Shown here one piece after another: positions 24,701 to 37,783 of a DNA stretch of 64,000 nt. The stretch spans positions 3,546,163 through 3,610,162 of the forward strand of contig SSBO01000009.1 in the NCBI GenBank assembly GCA_005281725.1, given 5' to 3'. This stretch comes from Wuchereria bancrofti (taxonomy: Eukaryota > Nematoda > Chromadorea > Rhabditida > Onchocercidae). Both the position numbers and the translations under genes were made by a program. Each line of letters starts with the position of its first letter. The first letter of the stretch is position 1. The notes under the pieces were generated by a model that was not told the origin of the DNA, did not search any database, and was given only the letters and a program-made list of their open reading frames with translations.

Positions 24701-27700
24701 AGAGGTAGAAAGATACAAAAAGTAGCATTACATAAGGTAATCAAAATATGTATGACCTTTGAATTTGACCTCTAAAAATAGTAATTGAAAAATGTTATTT
24801 GCAGTGTAGTTATTAGCTTGTTCACCCTGTATTTCTTGTTTCCTTATTGATTGTTGTTGTTGTTGTTGTTGTTCTTTATGATAGTCATCCTTAATTACCA
24901 TCGAAGTGTTGTTGTTATTGTTGTTGCTCTTGCTATTGTTGCTGTTAGTAATGGATGAATTAGGACGAAGAGCGTTAAACATGTTATATGATGCTGCAAA
25001 AATTACTGCAACGTTAGTGAAAGGAAAAAAAAACGATCAATTAATTAATTAATTAAGAGAATAGCTGCATATTAATTTCATAATAGCTGTTTCATTATTA
25101 GTATTTAACAACGTAAGCTTACGAAAAAAAAACACATTAATATTAACAAAATTAAAATTTACAAATCTTGCATAAAAATTTCTTGGATGATATGTGAAAA
25201 TAATTAAGTTAAAGCAAGTAGTAATTGAAACAAAAGTAAGAACAGATGATATTACTATGTTATGATTTTGAGGAAAGCATAAACTTGAGGATTTCATTTT
25301 CAAATGAATCATATTCACCCAACACAACCCTTCCTTTACTCCTCAACCTTCATTTTCCTTTCCTTCCATGATTACAAACTGCCATATTGAAAGCAAAAAT
25401 TAAATTTAAAGTAAAGCAAGCAAAAAAAAAAGCCTGATAATTTTAAAATAATAATTACCACTTATGAAATATGGAGTATATTCTGAAAATGTGTAAAAAA
25501 AATGAGAAGTTATTTAATTTTTCGATAAAGAAAATAACACTTTAAACGAATAATTTGTAAATTCAATAAGTCATGGAAGTCGAAAAAAAAAGCGTCCAAA
25601 ATTTGTTACCTATCTCTATGATCCAATTCATTATCAATTTCCTATCAATCAATCAGTAACGGAAAATTTAGACAGTTCTTTTCGTCTACGGATATCAATC
25701 TTCTTAATACCAACTTTTTTCATCCAAACAATGGCAATTTTCGTTCACTATACCTACAGTTACTTTTATTTTTGAGAGAGAAGTTTAGGAAGAATGAACT
25801 TACTGGAAATATCAATACCTAAGCAAGTGACCCATTCACGAGTACTTATTTCACCATCCTTATTCAAATCACAATATTTTGTAAACTTTCTTGCACACGT
25901 TTTCGGCGTAACATGCTTTCTAAACTATATAAATATTATTACTAGTTTATTAGACAAGAGTTTCTGCATTTAAATTTTTTGGTACAGATATTGCCAAAGT
26001 GTGGAAAAAAATTCTGAATTTCAGTGTCACTAAATTTAGGAATTTCAGTTATCATTAAATTCAATAAAGTAAAACCTCACAACAGTAATATATGATCAAA
26101 AAATTTGCAAAATTGAAGAAAACATTTCTGCTGAAACTGCATTTGGAATAAGACAAATAAATAAATAAATCAAGTAAAATGATAGTTGTTGCGTAATATT
26201 AGAATGAAAAGTCATACCGAACAAGACGACGTAAACCACCGAATTCTTTCGAATTTAATCGGCTATTCTTATCACTATCAAGCTGACCAAATTTCCAAAG
26301 TAATATCTTTTTATCAAATGATTGCATTGCTCCATTTGTGTCTAAAAAGTCAATAGTAATATAATGAAATAATCATAGAATTTATTAGTGTTTAATTATC
26401 TTTTAGCAAATAGCTAATAAATGTTAGCTTATTTTCAAATATCTTTTCTTTTCAAATAGTATTAATAAAAAAGAAAAAAGGGAAATCCTCAGCAACTTAC
26501 GATGCAAAAATTGCTCGCTGCGTTCGTATTCCTTTTTAAAAATATTCAACAAATTGGCATTGAATGTCGATCGATCGACTGTTGTACATACTGCAAAATT
26601 TGCTATGCTTAAATTAATTGCCAATTAAATTATTGTGCCAATATCCGGAAGAGGAAGGAGCAAACATATAAATTGACATTTTCATTTTTGGTGTAAGAAA
26701 GACTATGATTTAGTAGGTAGGGTCAAGATAAGTAAATTCTTCTGGGATTTCACTAGCACCAAGGAAAGGTTCACTCAACCAATTTCATTACAAAAATAAT
26801 TCACTGTTGCATGAATCATACCATTTAAGGATACCGAATCACCGTTACTTTTTCGATGCGAACGTCGTCCAATTTTCGTCTCTAAAATCATTATCAGGAA
26901 GTACATTGCATCCGTTATCATTTATCATTCTCTTATGCTATGGCGAATCATTAGAAAGTCGTTGTTATTAGCCTCTAATCCAAAATTTACTTTCAAATGA
27001 TTTCAAAATAGGATTTGAAGCATATCTTCGAATGAAACTCATTAAAAAATATATAACAAAGCAAACTTTGTAAAATATGACAATTCGGAATGCCGTATCG
27101 TTTGGATGTATTTGGCAACGGTCGTCCGATCCGTGTCACACACCAACAATAACCCGTGCTTTTATGACACTGCAACATCTACATTTTATGATCCTTTCCT
27201 CCCGAATTTAACAAAAAGCAAAACATAAAATGTGCATTGCTTAGTCCAAAGTTACATGAATAAGAATTGAGATTTTAATAGTGGATTTGATTACTCTATC
27301 ATGATAAAAGATTAATAATAGAATGAATAGTTAAATAATTTTACGTTTATTTAATAAGTATGAACAAGCCTGTATGGTAGCATACGAACCATCGGTAGCA
27401 TTGCATTCCGGCACATAAACTTCGCTGCTATTCATTTTTTCTGCTGCTAATTTCAACTGATAAGCCCGTTCCAGTTGGCATCGTAAATTTTCTACAACAA
27501 TATTTCTGATCGGAATAATTATCCAAAAGTTCTCTTAAAACTCATTTTTACGAAATCATTTTTTTGTTTTTCTACATTTTCGACCATTTTCGTTATTTTA
27601 TATTCTTGCATTCGAAAATTATTTTCCGGAAACATTAATTTTGCAGTAGCATCAGATTTAAAATCTATTCAATATTTGCTCATTTTTGATCTCTGGACAT

Positions 27701-28876
27701 TTGTCTTTAACTTCTATTGAGGAAGTTAGAACGGAATATACCGGGACAAGGTCCAGAAAACTGTTTTTTGACGGGATTACCATGACATATAGCGCGTTTT
27801 ACTTCACAGTATGAATTATAGGTTCTTCCATCATTACCACAAATCGGCTCCACATTCATTTCTTCGTAATTGCACAGTTTTTGCATAAAACACTCTTCTT
27901 CTCCTTGCTAAATATCATGCAAAAATACGATAAGTGAGTAAGTAAAACAAAGGTAAACTAGAATATTCTTAAATTTTAACTAAACGAAATTAAAAAAATG
28001 TCACTTTGACTTATCGTTAAAAGGTCAATCAATCGAAATGAATTTCTTCCTCAAAACAATTTCAGAAGTTCCCTTTTCCTTCCTTTTTTCCTTATTATTT
28101 TTGAAAAGCATGCTATGCTTCATTTTTGTTTCATTGGTTACTTAATTCGTCGCAGAACACTTCTGTCAATTTATCAGAAAAAGATAAGGTTAAAAAAATT
28201 ATTTAAATCGATCAGTATTTATTATGAGCTTTTAAAATTTCGATTTTTTTTTATATTTTGATTTTTTAATAAAAATTTTCATAAATATGCAAGCGCACTA
28301 TCAATGTATCTGGAAGTAATTAATGAGAGTTATATGAATTCATGTAATGCGCACGTCAATATCTAAGTTAATAACAAGCAAATTGATATTCAAGTCGCCT
28401 TATTTACTCATTTCCTATTTGAAGTATTTTTTGAAATTTGAAGAATTTGAAGTGTTTTTTGAGATTTGAAGTAAAATGCTACTGATACTACTGCATATTT
28501 GAGCCGCATGATACGTAGAACACGTTATTCGATGGCGGAAATAAATCAATCTTTTTCATTTATTATAGAATTTGACAATCAAACTGTGAAGGGTGAAAAT
28601 AATTGACATCAAAGCACCTACATATTTTTTGGATTGTTACTAGAAATACTTTTACTTATACTTTTGGATTGTTATTGAAAATTCTGAAGTTTCATTTTGA
28701 GGAAATAATTTATAGCGTATTACAATTTATTTAAAATGTTGTATTGATGATGTTATTAACAGAAAACTTACAGATCGTTGGCTTCTAAGTTGTGCAATTG
28801 TTGTTAATGCGAATGCATTTGTACAGGTACTACTTAAGCCAATAAAAAAATGGATGAGCAATAAGCAAATTGACAT
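18757..28876 (-). CDS. SMOC-like secreted calcium-binding matricellular protein
   Basis: Sixteen exons: 28876-28772, 27907-27742, 27491-27370, 27169-27067, 26881-26822, 26590-26501, 26341-26218, 25919-25804, 25482-25459, 24993-24826, 20892-20770, 20453-20351, 19984-19827, 19671-19517, 19328-19178, 18851-18757 (TAG); 620 residues, phase-consistent throughout. Signal peptide 1-23. Kazal 41-89 with six Cys. Thyroglobulin type-1 at 95-161 (QCHKSTGYCWCV) and 405-472 (SHICWCVN). EF-hand loops 237-248 (DSDKNSRLNSKE), 274-285 (DLNKDGEISTRE), 534-545 (DVNNNSRLERKE), 571-582 (DQDGNKQIKLDE), all with acidic or Asn/Ser ligands and a final Glu. A disordered linker with six Asn and seven Gln (about 312-351) separates the halves. 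SMOC proteins modulate BMP signalling outside the cell. Unlike vertebrate SMOC (Kazal-TY-SMOC-TY-EC), an EF-hand pair also follows the first TY. Exon 3 ends at a GC donor. Confidence 0.9.
20722..20769 (-). other. Alternative read-through end in the SMOC-like gene
   Basis: If the donor at 20769 (GTAGAG) is not used, the frame continues for about ten codons to a TGA. This would give a shorter secreted form with Kazal, one TY and one EF-hand pair only. Seen in sequence; whether it is used is unknown. Confidence 0.25.
23992..24012. repeat. GA dinucleotide tract
   Basis: About ten GA units in the large 3.9-kb intron (20893-24825) of the SMOC-like gene. Any long open frame over it on the minus strand is caused by the repeat. 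Confidence 0.8.
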
Positions 28877-31800
28877 TTTGAGAGTGGTTTTTGGCCCAGT
28901 AGGCTATCGAATCCTCCATGCAACGATTCCGAATGTTGCTTCGTTGACAGCACCTCCTGTCATTATAACTGAATCGAAATGAATCAAAATATACAGATAG
29001 AGAGGAAATCACAGAACCTAAAATTGTTGAAGATATTGAAAAATAAGCTATGATTTATGAAAGCAGAAGAATGGAATAGTATTAATTAATACATTGCATC
29101 ATTTAGATCATTAAGATCTTCCTTAACAACTGCGTTCACATTTCCAAACGAGTAATGTAATCATTATCCGTGAATCGTTTAAACGGATTATTGAAATCAG
29201 AAATGGTTTCAAAACTACCGTAACCAAATGACAGATCAAAGAAGCACGAAGAGATAATCGGATATTTGAAGAATTAAATAAATGCTTACCGTTTTTTTCA
29301 ATAATATTATTCATGAAAAGCTTTCTTTCTAATTACATACATTTGCTGACGCTTTTAAAATCACTTTCGAAACAAAAAAGGAAAAAAAGGGAATATCATT
29401 AAGTCTGACCATCTGTCCTTTTGAATTAAATGAGAGAAAGTGGAGAAAATAAAAAAAAGTACAAGCTCTTTCGGTAAATCATTTTGAAAAATGAATAAAA
29501 TTTTTTCGGTAACAAATTTACATTTCAATGAAATTGTCTTAGCGGTACTAGTTTGTACCTTTTAGTCCACTTTCACAATTTATAAGTTCTAAATAAATAT
29601 GCATAATGAGTACTTAAATTACAAGTTACAGGTACAGATATTATCTATATTACATAATAAATATCAAATAAATAATTAACTTATATATGGAAGAATGCAA
29701 ACCTAATTACTCAGTCCAATTATAAATAGTAGTAGAAGAGAATAAATGTGCTTTAAGATTGAAAAGTGGTAAAAATTTGGATTTACTTCAAATTCTGGCT
29801 TTTATATCACAAGTGTAAAAGGGAAAATACGAAAAAAAATTATCGCTTAGTTACTAAATCTAATAATAGACACAGCTGTTTAAAGCCAGTGAACATATGT
29901 CAAGGTAGCTGAGGTATTTAAGATAAGAATTTTTCTATTTAATTAATTACTGGGACAGTGATCCGGAAGACAATCAACTTTTTGTGTTCAAAATTTGATT
30001 GTTAAAATGATTAGAAAAAAGTATAGTGGTTTAAACTTTACTATTGAACCAGGATATGTCATTAAATCATTTTGGCACCTTTTAAGCATATTTGCTTGTT
30101 TTCATATTAATAATGATCATAAATCAATGATTATTCCTTTACGGTACGTCTTGAATTAAAAAATCTAAATGATACTAGAAAAGAACCTCCATAAATGAGC
30201 AAAGGTTGTTCCCGAGATTTCGAAGTAATGCCTGAATATCATTTACAACAGTCGGATGAAAATTTTTTGTTCATCCTGATGTTTTGGTAATTCGGTGAGA
30301 ATTTTTATGATTCATTGGACAATACCATTCTGTGTAAGTGTTGATTTAAAAAAACATACATCAAAAATGAAAAAAAAAACTAAAGAAGTTAGGAAATGTC
30401 TTAATTTCTTTTTGGACAATTCAAGATGGCCTAAATAAACTGTGAAAAGAATTAAAGAAACTGTTGACATATTTAAAGGTTAAAGAAAAATAAAGCAAAC
30501 ACAAGACATTGTTTCACTTTCATATCGGAAAAACAAAAAAGCATTAAACTTATTCGAAATCAACAAAAAACGGTAATTTCTATGGATTGATTTCTCACAA
30601 CGTAGTTATTATTTATTTATTTTTTCTACGATAAATAAATAATTTGGAAATATTTAAAAACTGGAAAATAATCCAAACATTTTTCTAAGACTTCTGCCGT
30701 GAATTTTTAACAGACATGATGCATATATAAATGATATAAAAGTGATTAAATGATAATAGAACTTATTCAATTATGAATTTCATTTCGCCTTTCACATTTC
30801 TCGCTTTGATTTCCACATTAACTTTTCATTACTTCTGGAACCTATGGCTTATCGAAGTTATCCAATGCAAATCAATTCACTTACTGATGACGGAAGTATT
30901 TATGTGGAAGTTCTATAGTGATAAAAATATGGCAACTTTTAGTAACAGGAACGAATGGTTTTAAGTATCGACAAGGCACACTATGCTCCAATTGTATGTC
31001 AACACGATTGTCTTCGAGGAGTTCCTGGTAAAATTCAGTGTTTGAGAAATTCAAATATCTTAACAGAACGATGAAAGCTGAAATCTATAAGAGAGAAGAG
31101 AGGAATGAACACTTTTGAATTTTATTTAATCAGTGAATTGATTAACTGTTGTTCAGTTATACTTCTACAGTGAATATTGTCGTTGGATAACAACTTGGCT
31201 AAGAAAAGTACAAATTCTCGAGTTTACGTGAGTTACATGTAGCACATGTAATATCATTGCAGCTTATCAAAATGTAAACGGAATCGTTGAGAGATTAAAA
31301 CAACAAATAATCATATTGATCATTCACTTCAGTAAAGAATATTGTAGTGTTTTTGTGAATGATCCAAGTGAAATTTCGACAAAAACGTCAATTACGTGAT
31401 ATTATGTAATTATAGATATTTTTTACATCGGCTTTACACCAAAAGTAACAATTTAGACTGTGCCGAAAAAGGAAACAAATGTTTACATGAAGACTGTTTT
31501 TGTTGAGTTCTTAAAAATAACGATAAAAGAAGAAGATTTGGACATTCTGTTTTGCATTAATAAAATAAAACTTCGAGAATATAGGCAAAAGTAAAAATTA
31601 TCTGAAGTACAAGTTTCGGATAATTTTATCTACATTTCTTCTATGGATAATTGGTAGGTATAACATGTTGCTTAGAATGCGCAGCATTTAAGAATCGCTG
31701 ATTTTTATATAAATTATGAATTTTATTAAACTGCGAATATCACTTTAAAAAAAATGATTATTCTGGCCACTTGGCACCATTACATTCAATTGATATAATT

Positions 31801-34800
31801 GTTGATGTTTTTATTGTAGTTGTTGCACTTCTGTGATGGATGATATTATTACTCATTGCTTTGACGAATGAAATTACAAATCTTTGGTTTTAATTCAATA
31901 AAATCTAAGCCCAAAAAGCCATCATGGGATATTGCGTCACAGTAAGTAAAGTTTTGCCGTTTCGTCATAAATTCCTACAAAATTAACATGCTAGTTGATT
32001 ATTCTGCCACTAAGAAGAATCCGGAATTTTCAAATTTTCTTTCTCTTATTTTTTGCCAGAAAGCCTTTATTGAAGTGATTGTAAAAAGTTTCAAACACAG
32101 ATAAACCATCAAATCAAGTCAACTAATTTCAAATACGCGTAAATAATCAAATTGTGTTATGAGACTAAATCTTTCACCTTTGACCTTATCATTTCCATCA
32201 GCGAGTAATAAATTCTCTCCCTTGTTCCACCACGGTATTTTGGCTCAAGAATTTCTATTGCTGGTACAAAATATCATGTTGCCTTCTTCCATTATCAGGT
32301 TATTACCACTATCAGCTAAAATTATAGGTAATCGTGCTGACCCTTCACCCTTTCATCAACTATTATCAGACCATTCGATTCTTCTAATAATTTTTCATCT
32401 TGAAATGAATGAGATGATTTGAGACGTGTAGACGCTGTCGCATACTTACTGGAATCCTTGGGTAAATGAAAAGTGAAGTGATATAATCATGGAAAACCGG
32501 TGCAACCTAGGTGAAAGATGATTTGAACCGAAGACGGGGATTGGTGGAATGAGATGATTCCTTCCTTCGTATATCTCCAAGACATGCAATGTTTTTTCTT
32601 CCATTCTTCGAAAGGTAATCATCAAAATTCTGATGGTTCTTTCGGTCTGTCTGGGACATGACGGCGCCAGACGGCGCCGATTACTATGCTCATCCACAGC
32701 GCATACCTATGATGTTCGTGTCATCGACAAAGTTATTGTGACTATTTCATGCACTGATAATAATATATGATAATGAAGGTAAGAGGTTAAGATGGACTTT
32801 AAGTTAGGATAGGATAAGAAACCAATGAGTGCCTCACTTTAAGCTCTGGAATTCCTTGAAAGCCTGATAAACGACTAATAGCCTTATTCGCATACTTTCG
32901 TCATTAATACAGTGTTGTCGTTAATAAAAACTTCTTGATGACAAGGAATTAGAAAATAAGAGCAGAATGTAGCAGAATAAGAGCAAAACTAAATTGTGGT
33001 AAAAGAAAGGGACTGAAAGAGAGGGAGAAAGAGAGAGAAAAAAAAGAGTATGCGAAAAAGTTCATTTCTACTTGAAATTTTTCATTAAAAGGTCAAACAA
33101 TTTGTTGATGAATGAAACCGTCGAGCAGTTACACGAAAATGGTAGGTAATTCATTCAAGCAAAACCTTCGCTATCAGAATAGTTCCTTTGTTAACAAATA
33201 CTCAGTCTACATAGTGTGTTTCGAAAATAGATGGATGACAAATAAGATCAAACTTTGAAGCTATTTCCACTACTACTGAACAAACGTGAGAAGCAAACGT
33301 AGTAGTAAACATTTTTCCGAGATTCTCATGATCAGATTTATTTTATGACTCGGAATTTTAATTTGTCAATGGGCTTTTGTACTATTTTTCTAAATATTTG
33401 CAGGCATATATTTTGCAATGGGTAATGATAAATAACATCAGAAAATAACTTTAATGTAAAGTTTTTCTCAAAAAATATCTTTTGAAAATATTTTTTTAAC
33501 TAAACTTTTTAAAAGGAGAAGTATCGTTTTGGTTACATAGTTGTCGGCATCTTGTTTTGGATAAACAATCAAAGAAGGGTTAAATTCTAACCTTTAAAGT
33601 CTAACTTTTCGTAACTTCATCTTTCTTTTCGTTAATTCTTTCTCACTGGGAATAAAAAAAGCACTCCTTCACCTTCACCTGTTCTAAGCAACATTAAAAA
33701 CAGTAATGCTTTTGGAGAACTGAATCCAAGATTAAGTGAAAAACAGAAAGTTAAAATTAGACACAAATTATCAAAATAACAAATTATTCAATCATTTAAA
33801 TTGAGCATAGTCAGAATGATAATGTTCGAGCAATATTTCAATTCAAACTTTAAAATATTAATTTTAATACCGAACAAATCAATAGTAGCATTATACCTAG
33901 AAATCAATAGTATTATACTTAGAAATAATACAAAGATTCATGAGTTCAGATCATTTCCCTAAATCTATGTTCATATATTTGAATTCGCAGTCACTAAACT
34001 CTTAGGCTGACATTTATATCATCTAAATCGATGCATCAAAAATGACCTTCTGCTTATAAGAATTTAAGAAATCTGAAATGTTACATTCCTAGGATCCAAA
34101 TTATGAATGCTTTCGCTTCATTAAAGATTATTTTGTATTGAACTTAAACAACTGATCAGATGGATTTTGAATAAAAAGAAAAAGAGAAATAAGATGAAAA
34201 GATGGAAGAGAAAATATTAGAAGGAGGAAAAATTTCAACGTTTAAATTGTTCATATGATAGAGTACAAAAAGGGAACGATAGTCATCTTTCGAAGTGTGC
34301 TTCATATATAAATGAACAAATTCTTTGTCATTTTCAGTTTGATATATTGTCAACACGAATTTCAATAAATTGCACTTCAATATAACATTTATTATCACTC
34401 AATCAAGTAGTAATTAAATAGATTAGATAATAAATATTGCGCCAAAAATTTCAATGAAAGTTTCATTCAAATTTACTGATTTTTCAAATTTACTGAAAAA
34501 AAATTGTTTATTCATGCTACTGGATTTATATGAAATTTTTCTGTTTAAGAAAGAAAAATTTGAATTGAATAAATTATCATAGAGCACAAATGTAAATTTG
34601 TTTATGTTTTAAATCATTTACGATAAATTTTTTATATCAGAGGAATTGTATGATTGTACTCAAATGTAACAAAGTTTCAGATAATATCAAAAATGATTTG
34701 ATTTGAAATTTATTTCTCATGTTTTTATAAACATTGAGATGTGATGATTGTTTTTAATTTGTTTTACTCACTGATGTTGCAAAAATTTTTTTATTAATTA

Positions 34801-36546
34801 TTTGAAACAATTTTATAATTAATTTATTAAATAAGAACAGGACAAAAATACATCGCCCTTCAACGGGCTTATAAGCGATAACTTCAAACATTTATTTATA
34901 AAGAAATTTAGTCCCAATAGCCTGGAGTAAAGTCTTTTTTTTTACGTTGCTAGTATCCTAAGGTATAGTAATCCTTTAAACCGATAAATTATTCCATTTC
35001 TTTAATTTGTTGGATAATTGATTAGATTATATTCAATGCAATCAATATATTTGCACTGTTGTCATCAGCATCTTCCATTTGAAATAATAATCAGATGGAA
35101 TGTTTTGCAACGAAACGACCCGATCGATTCTTTACCATTTCCTCTCTGTCAACTATGCATAGAATGGAATTCATTCCGGAATTTAATGGGTTAAATTAAG
35201 CCTGTATTGATGGTTACTATGTCCGGTTTGATTCAGTAACATAGCTAAAGTAAAATGTTTTTCCGGCACACTGATTTTCTAAAAAGCCAAAAACAACCAA
35301 TGGAACTAAGAATTGTAAGGCAATTTTTTTTTTTTTTTGAATAATCTAATATTAAAACATTGGAAAAAGTCATAAATTTCCTTTCTTTCAATCGTTCTTC
35401 AAATGTTATATTTATTACAAATCCCTTTGTCATAAAATTTCTTTCTCGTTTTTTATGATTTATGCAATTAATTTATAATTGCACAAATTTTATTCTTCTC
35501 TATTCTGCACATTATTAAAACTTTTTTTGTAGAAATTTTTGAGAAAGATCCATCTATAATCTTATAAGCAAAAAAGAATCAATTATCCAGTACTATTAAA
35601 GCCACATTCGAAATTGGAAATTTTTTTTTACTTGAAGGAAAAAAAAGCTCGCTTAAATAATCATTGACTTGGCTGTTCTGAATAATATTGCAGTGCTTTG
35701 AAAAAAAATTTTTTTTCTATCTGCAAACATAGGTAGCAAAATTGGAAATGAATGATAATCAATTTCAATTGATTTATTTTGATTAAATCGAATTTTAAGA
35801 TCAAATTGAACGAATACATAATTACCAGTTTTTAATTGAGAAATGATTTCATTTTAATTTTAAATTATTTGGGCAATTACTTTTAGGAGAGAAATAAAAT
35901 GAATGAAACAATAGGATCGATTAGAAATATTTGATCGCATGAATAGATGATAAATTCTAATGCCTCACTCACTTCACTTTTTTTTTGAGCTTTTTACACT
36001 CTTAAGAAATTTCTAATATTTCATTGAAAGTGAAAAATGAAAATTTCCATACAATTTTCATTTTTCATATATATTGCTTACTTGTTACTCAATTTTGCAC
36101 ATTTTTCCCTTTTTTTGGAATTTAATACAGAGATTTGCGCAACAAACATATGCGTAAACCTTTCTCTTACTTACCATGTTAAATTTTTAACTTTATGAAT
36201 GTCATTTTATATTATTTATTTTAAATAAAAATCTAAATAATATTTGTTAAAGGCAGTATTTTCACTCTTTTAACTGTAAAAATTCGATTGATATTATCTT
36301 TGAGTTTGTCAAACTTATTCTTATCACTTTAATTAAGTATACTTTTGAAAGTGGAGGAATTTTGACAACAATATATTTTTCTATTTTTTGTTTTTGCACT
36401 CTTTCCCTTTTTATTTCCACAAAAAATTTTTGTTTTCGACAATGACAAAAATGTAAAATTTATACTTTTTTTCAATTTTGTCACCAAAAGATAACCGAAA
36501 AATATTGTTTAATAATATGTTATTGGTTGAATTCCCATTCCCACAG
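28877..36546. other. Intergenic region upstream of the SMOC-like gene
   Basis: About 7.7 kb, AT-rich, no supported gene. Short open frames occur on both strands at 30773-31064 and 32159-32697. The latter is locally richer in G+C and ends on the minus strand in a good donor (GTAAGT at 32449-32444), so a missed exon is possible. A palindromic TTATTTATTTA/TAAATAAATAA pair lies near 30609-30642. Confidence 0.5.
32660..32679. repeat. Tandem GC-rich decamer GACGGCGCCA/G
   Basis: Two adjacent copies of GACGGCGCC(A/G), each containing the GGCGCC palindrome, in otherwise AT-rich DNA upstream of the SMOC-like gene. Compositionally out of place; function unknown. Confidence 0.7.
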
Positions 36547-37783
36547 GCATTCATCTAAGAGATCGTTTAACATACGGCGGTATTTGCATCAGTTCTCTTG
36601 GAATTAATGAAAGTATCAAGGGAGCTATTTTTGCAACACTTAAAGGTATATGAAGAATTCGAAGCAAAAACTAAAACTATCCGATACTTTATTCTTTTTT
36701 CTTTTAAGCACTTTTCGGCTGTCAGGAATTTCATCACTATGTTTGGCAAGCATTCCTGATTATTCATTTTCCAGATCATTCAGGAATCCGTAATACTTTC
36801 TATGCGCAACGATTTGGAAGATATTGTTCAGTTGTTTTATAATACTTAATTTCTAACTTATTTATTTCAGCGTCAATTAAAGCTTTCTTTAATCTATGGA
36901 ATCTAATCATATGCAATATATCGTTTTTTTTTTTCTTGGAATAAGTTAGTGAAAAGGTTGTAGAATCAAAAACGAAAAGTATGTAAATGTATTTTTTCTT
37001 TGTTTTTATTTTTGAAATATTGTCTTGAAAAACTGAAAACATTCATCGTTAATAAGTAGAAATTGAGGAAAGAGGAAAAAGAACAAAAAATTGAAGTACT
37101 AAAGTATTTTTTTCCGGCAGTACCGAATGAAAAGATGTGAGTTTTTATTTTGATCAGGCTGAAACTTTCAAGTGGCCAAATTCGAGACGATTGAACATTC
37201 ATCAAAGGGTAAATAAATTGTTAGCTATATGCGAATGTTATTCTAATGCTGTATGCCAATCTTTAGTCTTATTCTAGAAAAACTAGCCTAAATTTTTTCT
37301 TAAATAGTTTACACATTATGCATAAAAATAAAAAAACAAACACAAAAAAAAGACCAATTAACTGTGTAAAATTTCCAATGGATCAGTTTAGCTAACTCGA
37401 TTTTTTGTTAATTTAATGTTTCCCATTTGAAATCAATGTAATTCAAATTTAATCTCATGAAATTTAAACATGATTGTCGATAAAAATGAATGAAACATGA
37501 AGACATTCTCGATTAATCAATGTTTCACCCCACTACCTTCTCTCACTCTTTTTTTTTATTTAAATATTCATCTTAATTTCATATTTTCATTGATTCATTT
37601 TTTCCCTCTTCCTTATTCTGAAATATTCACCAGGCTATCATGAGAAAGGATGATTACGCCTTTTGCTATCGCAATATCACGCAACCTAAGCAGGCGATAT
37701 TGTCCAAGCTTCCATCTGAAACAGTTAACTCGTCATCACTCAAAATTTACTACCATCCATACTTATTGTTGACTTCTTCCTAA
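36547..37783 (+). CDS. Unrecognised exon chain (hypothetical)
   Basis: Two well-bounded intervals join in phase 0 and stay open: 37158-37208 (TGATCAG before, GTAAAT after; 17 codons, KWPNSRRLNIHQR) and 37634-37783 (CACCAG before, 49 codons then TAA; contains RKDDYAFCYRNITQPK). A further interval, 36547-36645, is bounded by CCACAG and GTATAT and reads RDRLTYGGICISSLGI, but its phase 1 end does not fit the next piece (it would give a stop), so it may belong to another isoform or be spurious. No family is recognised. The pieces have more even base composition than their surroundings, which supports coding. It could be a small gene or the 3' end of one starting further left. Confidence 0.3.

Noticed and set aside
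30773..31064. Several overlapping plus-strand frames with coding-like pieces
   Set aside because: Frames are broken by stops and shifts and could not be joined with reasonable introns; no family recognised.
32500..32535. Minus-strand GGTTCAAATC resembling a tRNA B box
   Set aside because: No A box or cloverleaf at the right distance.
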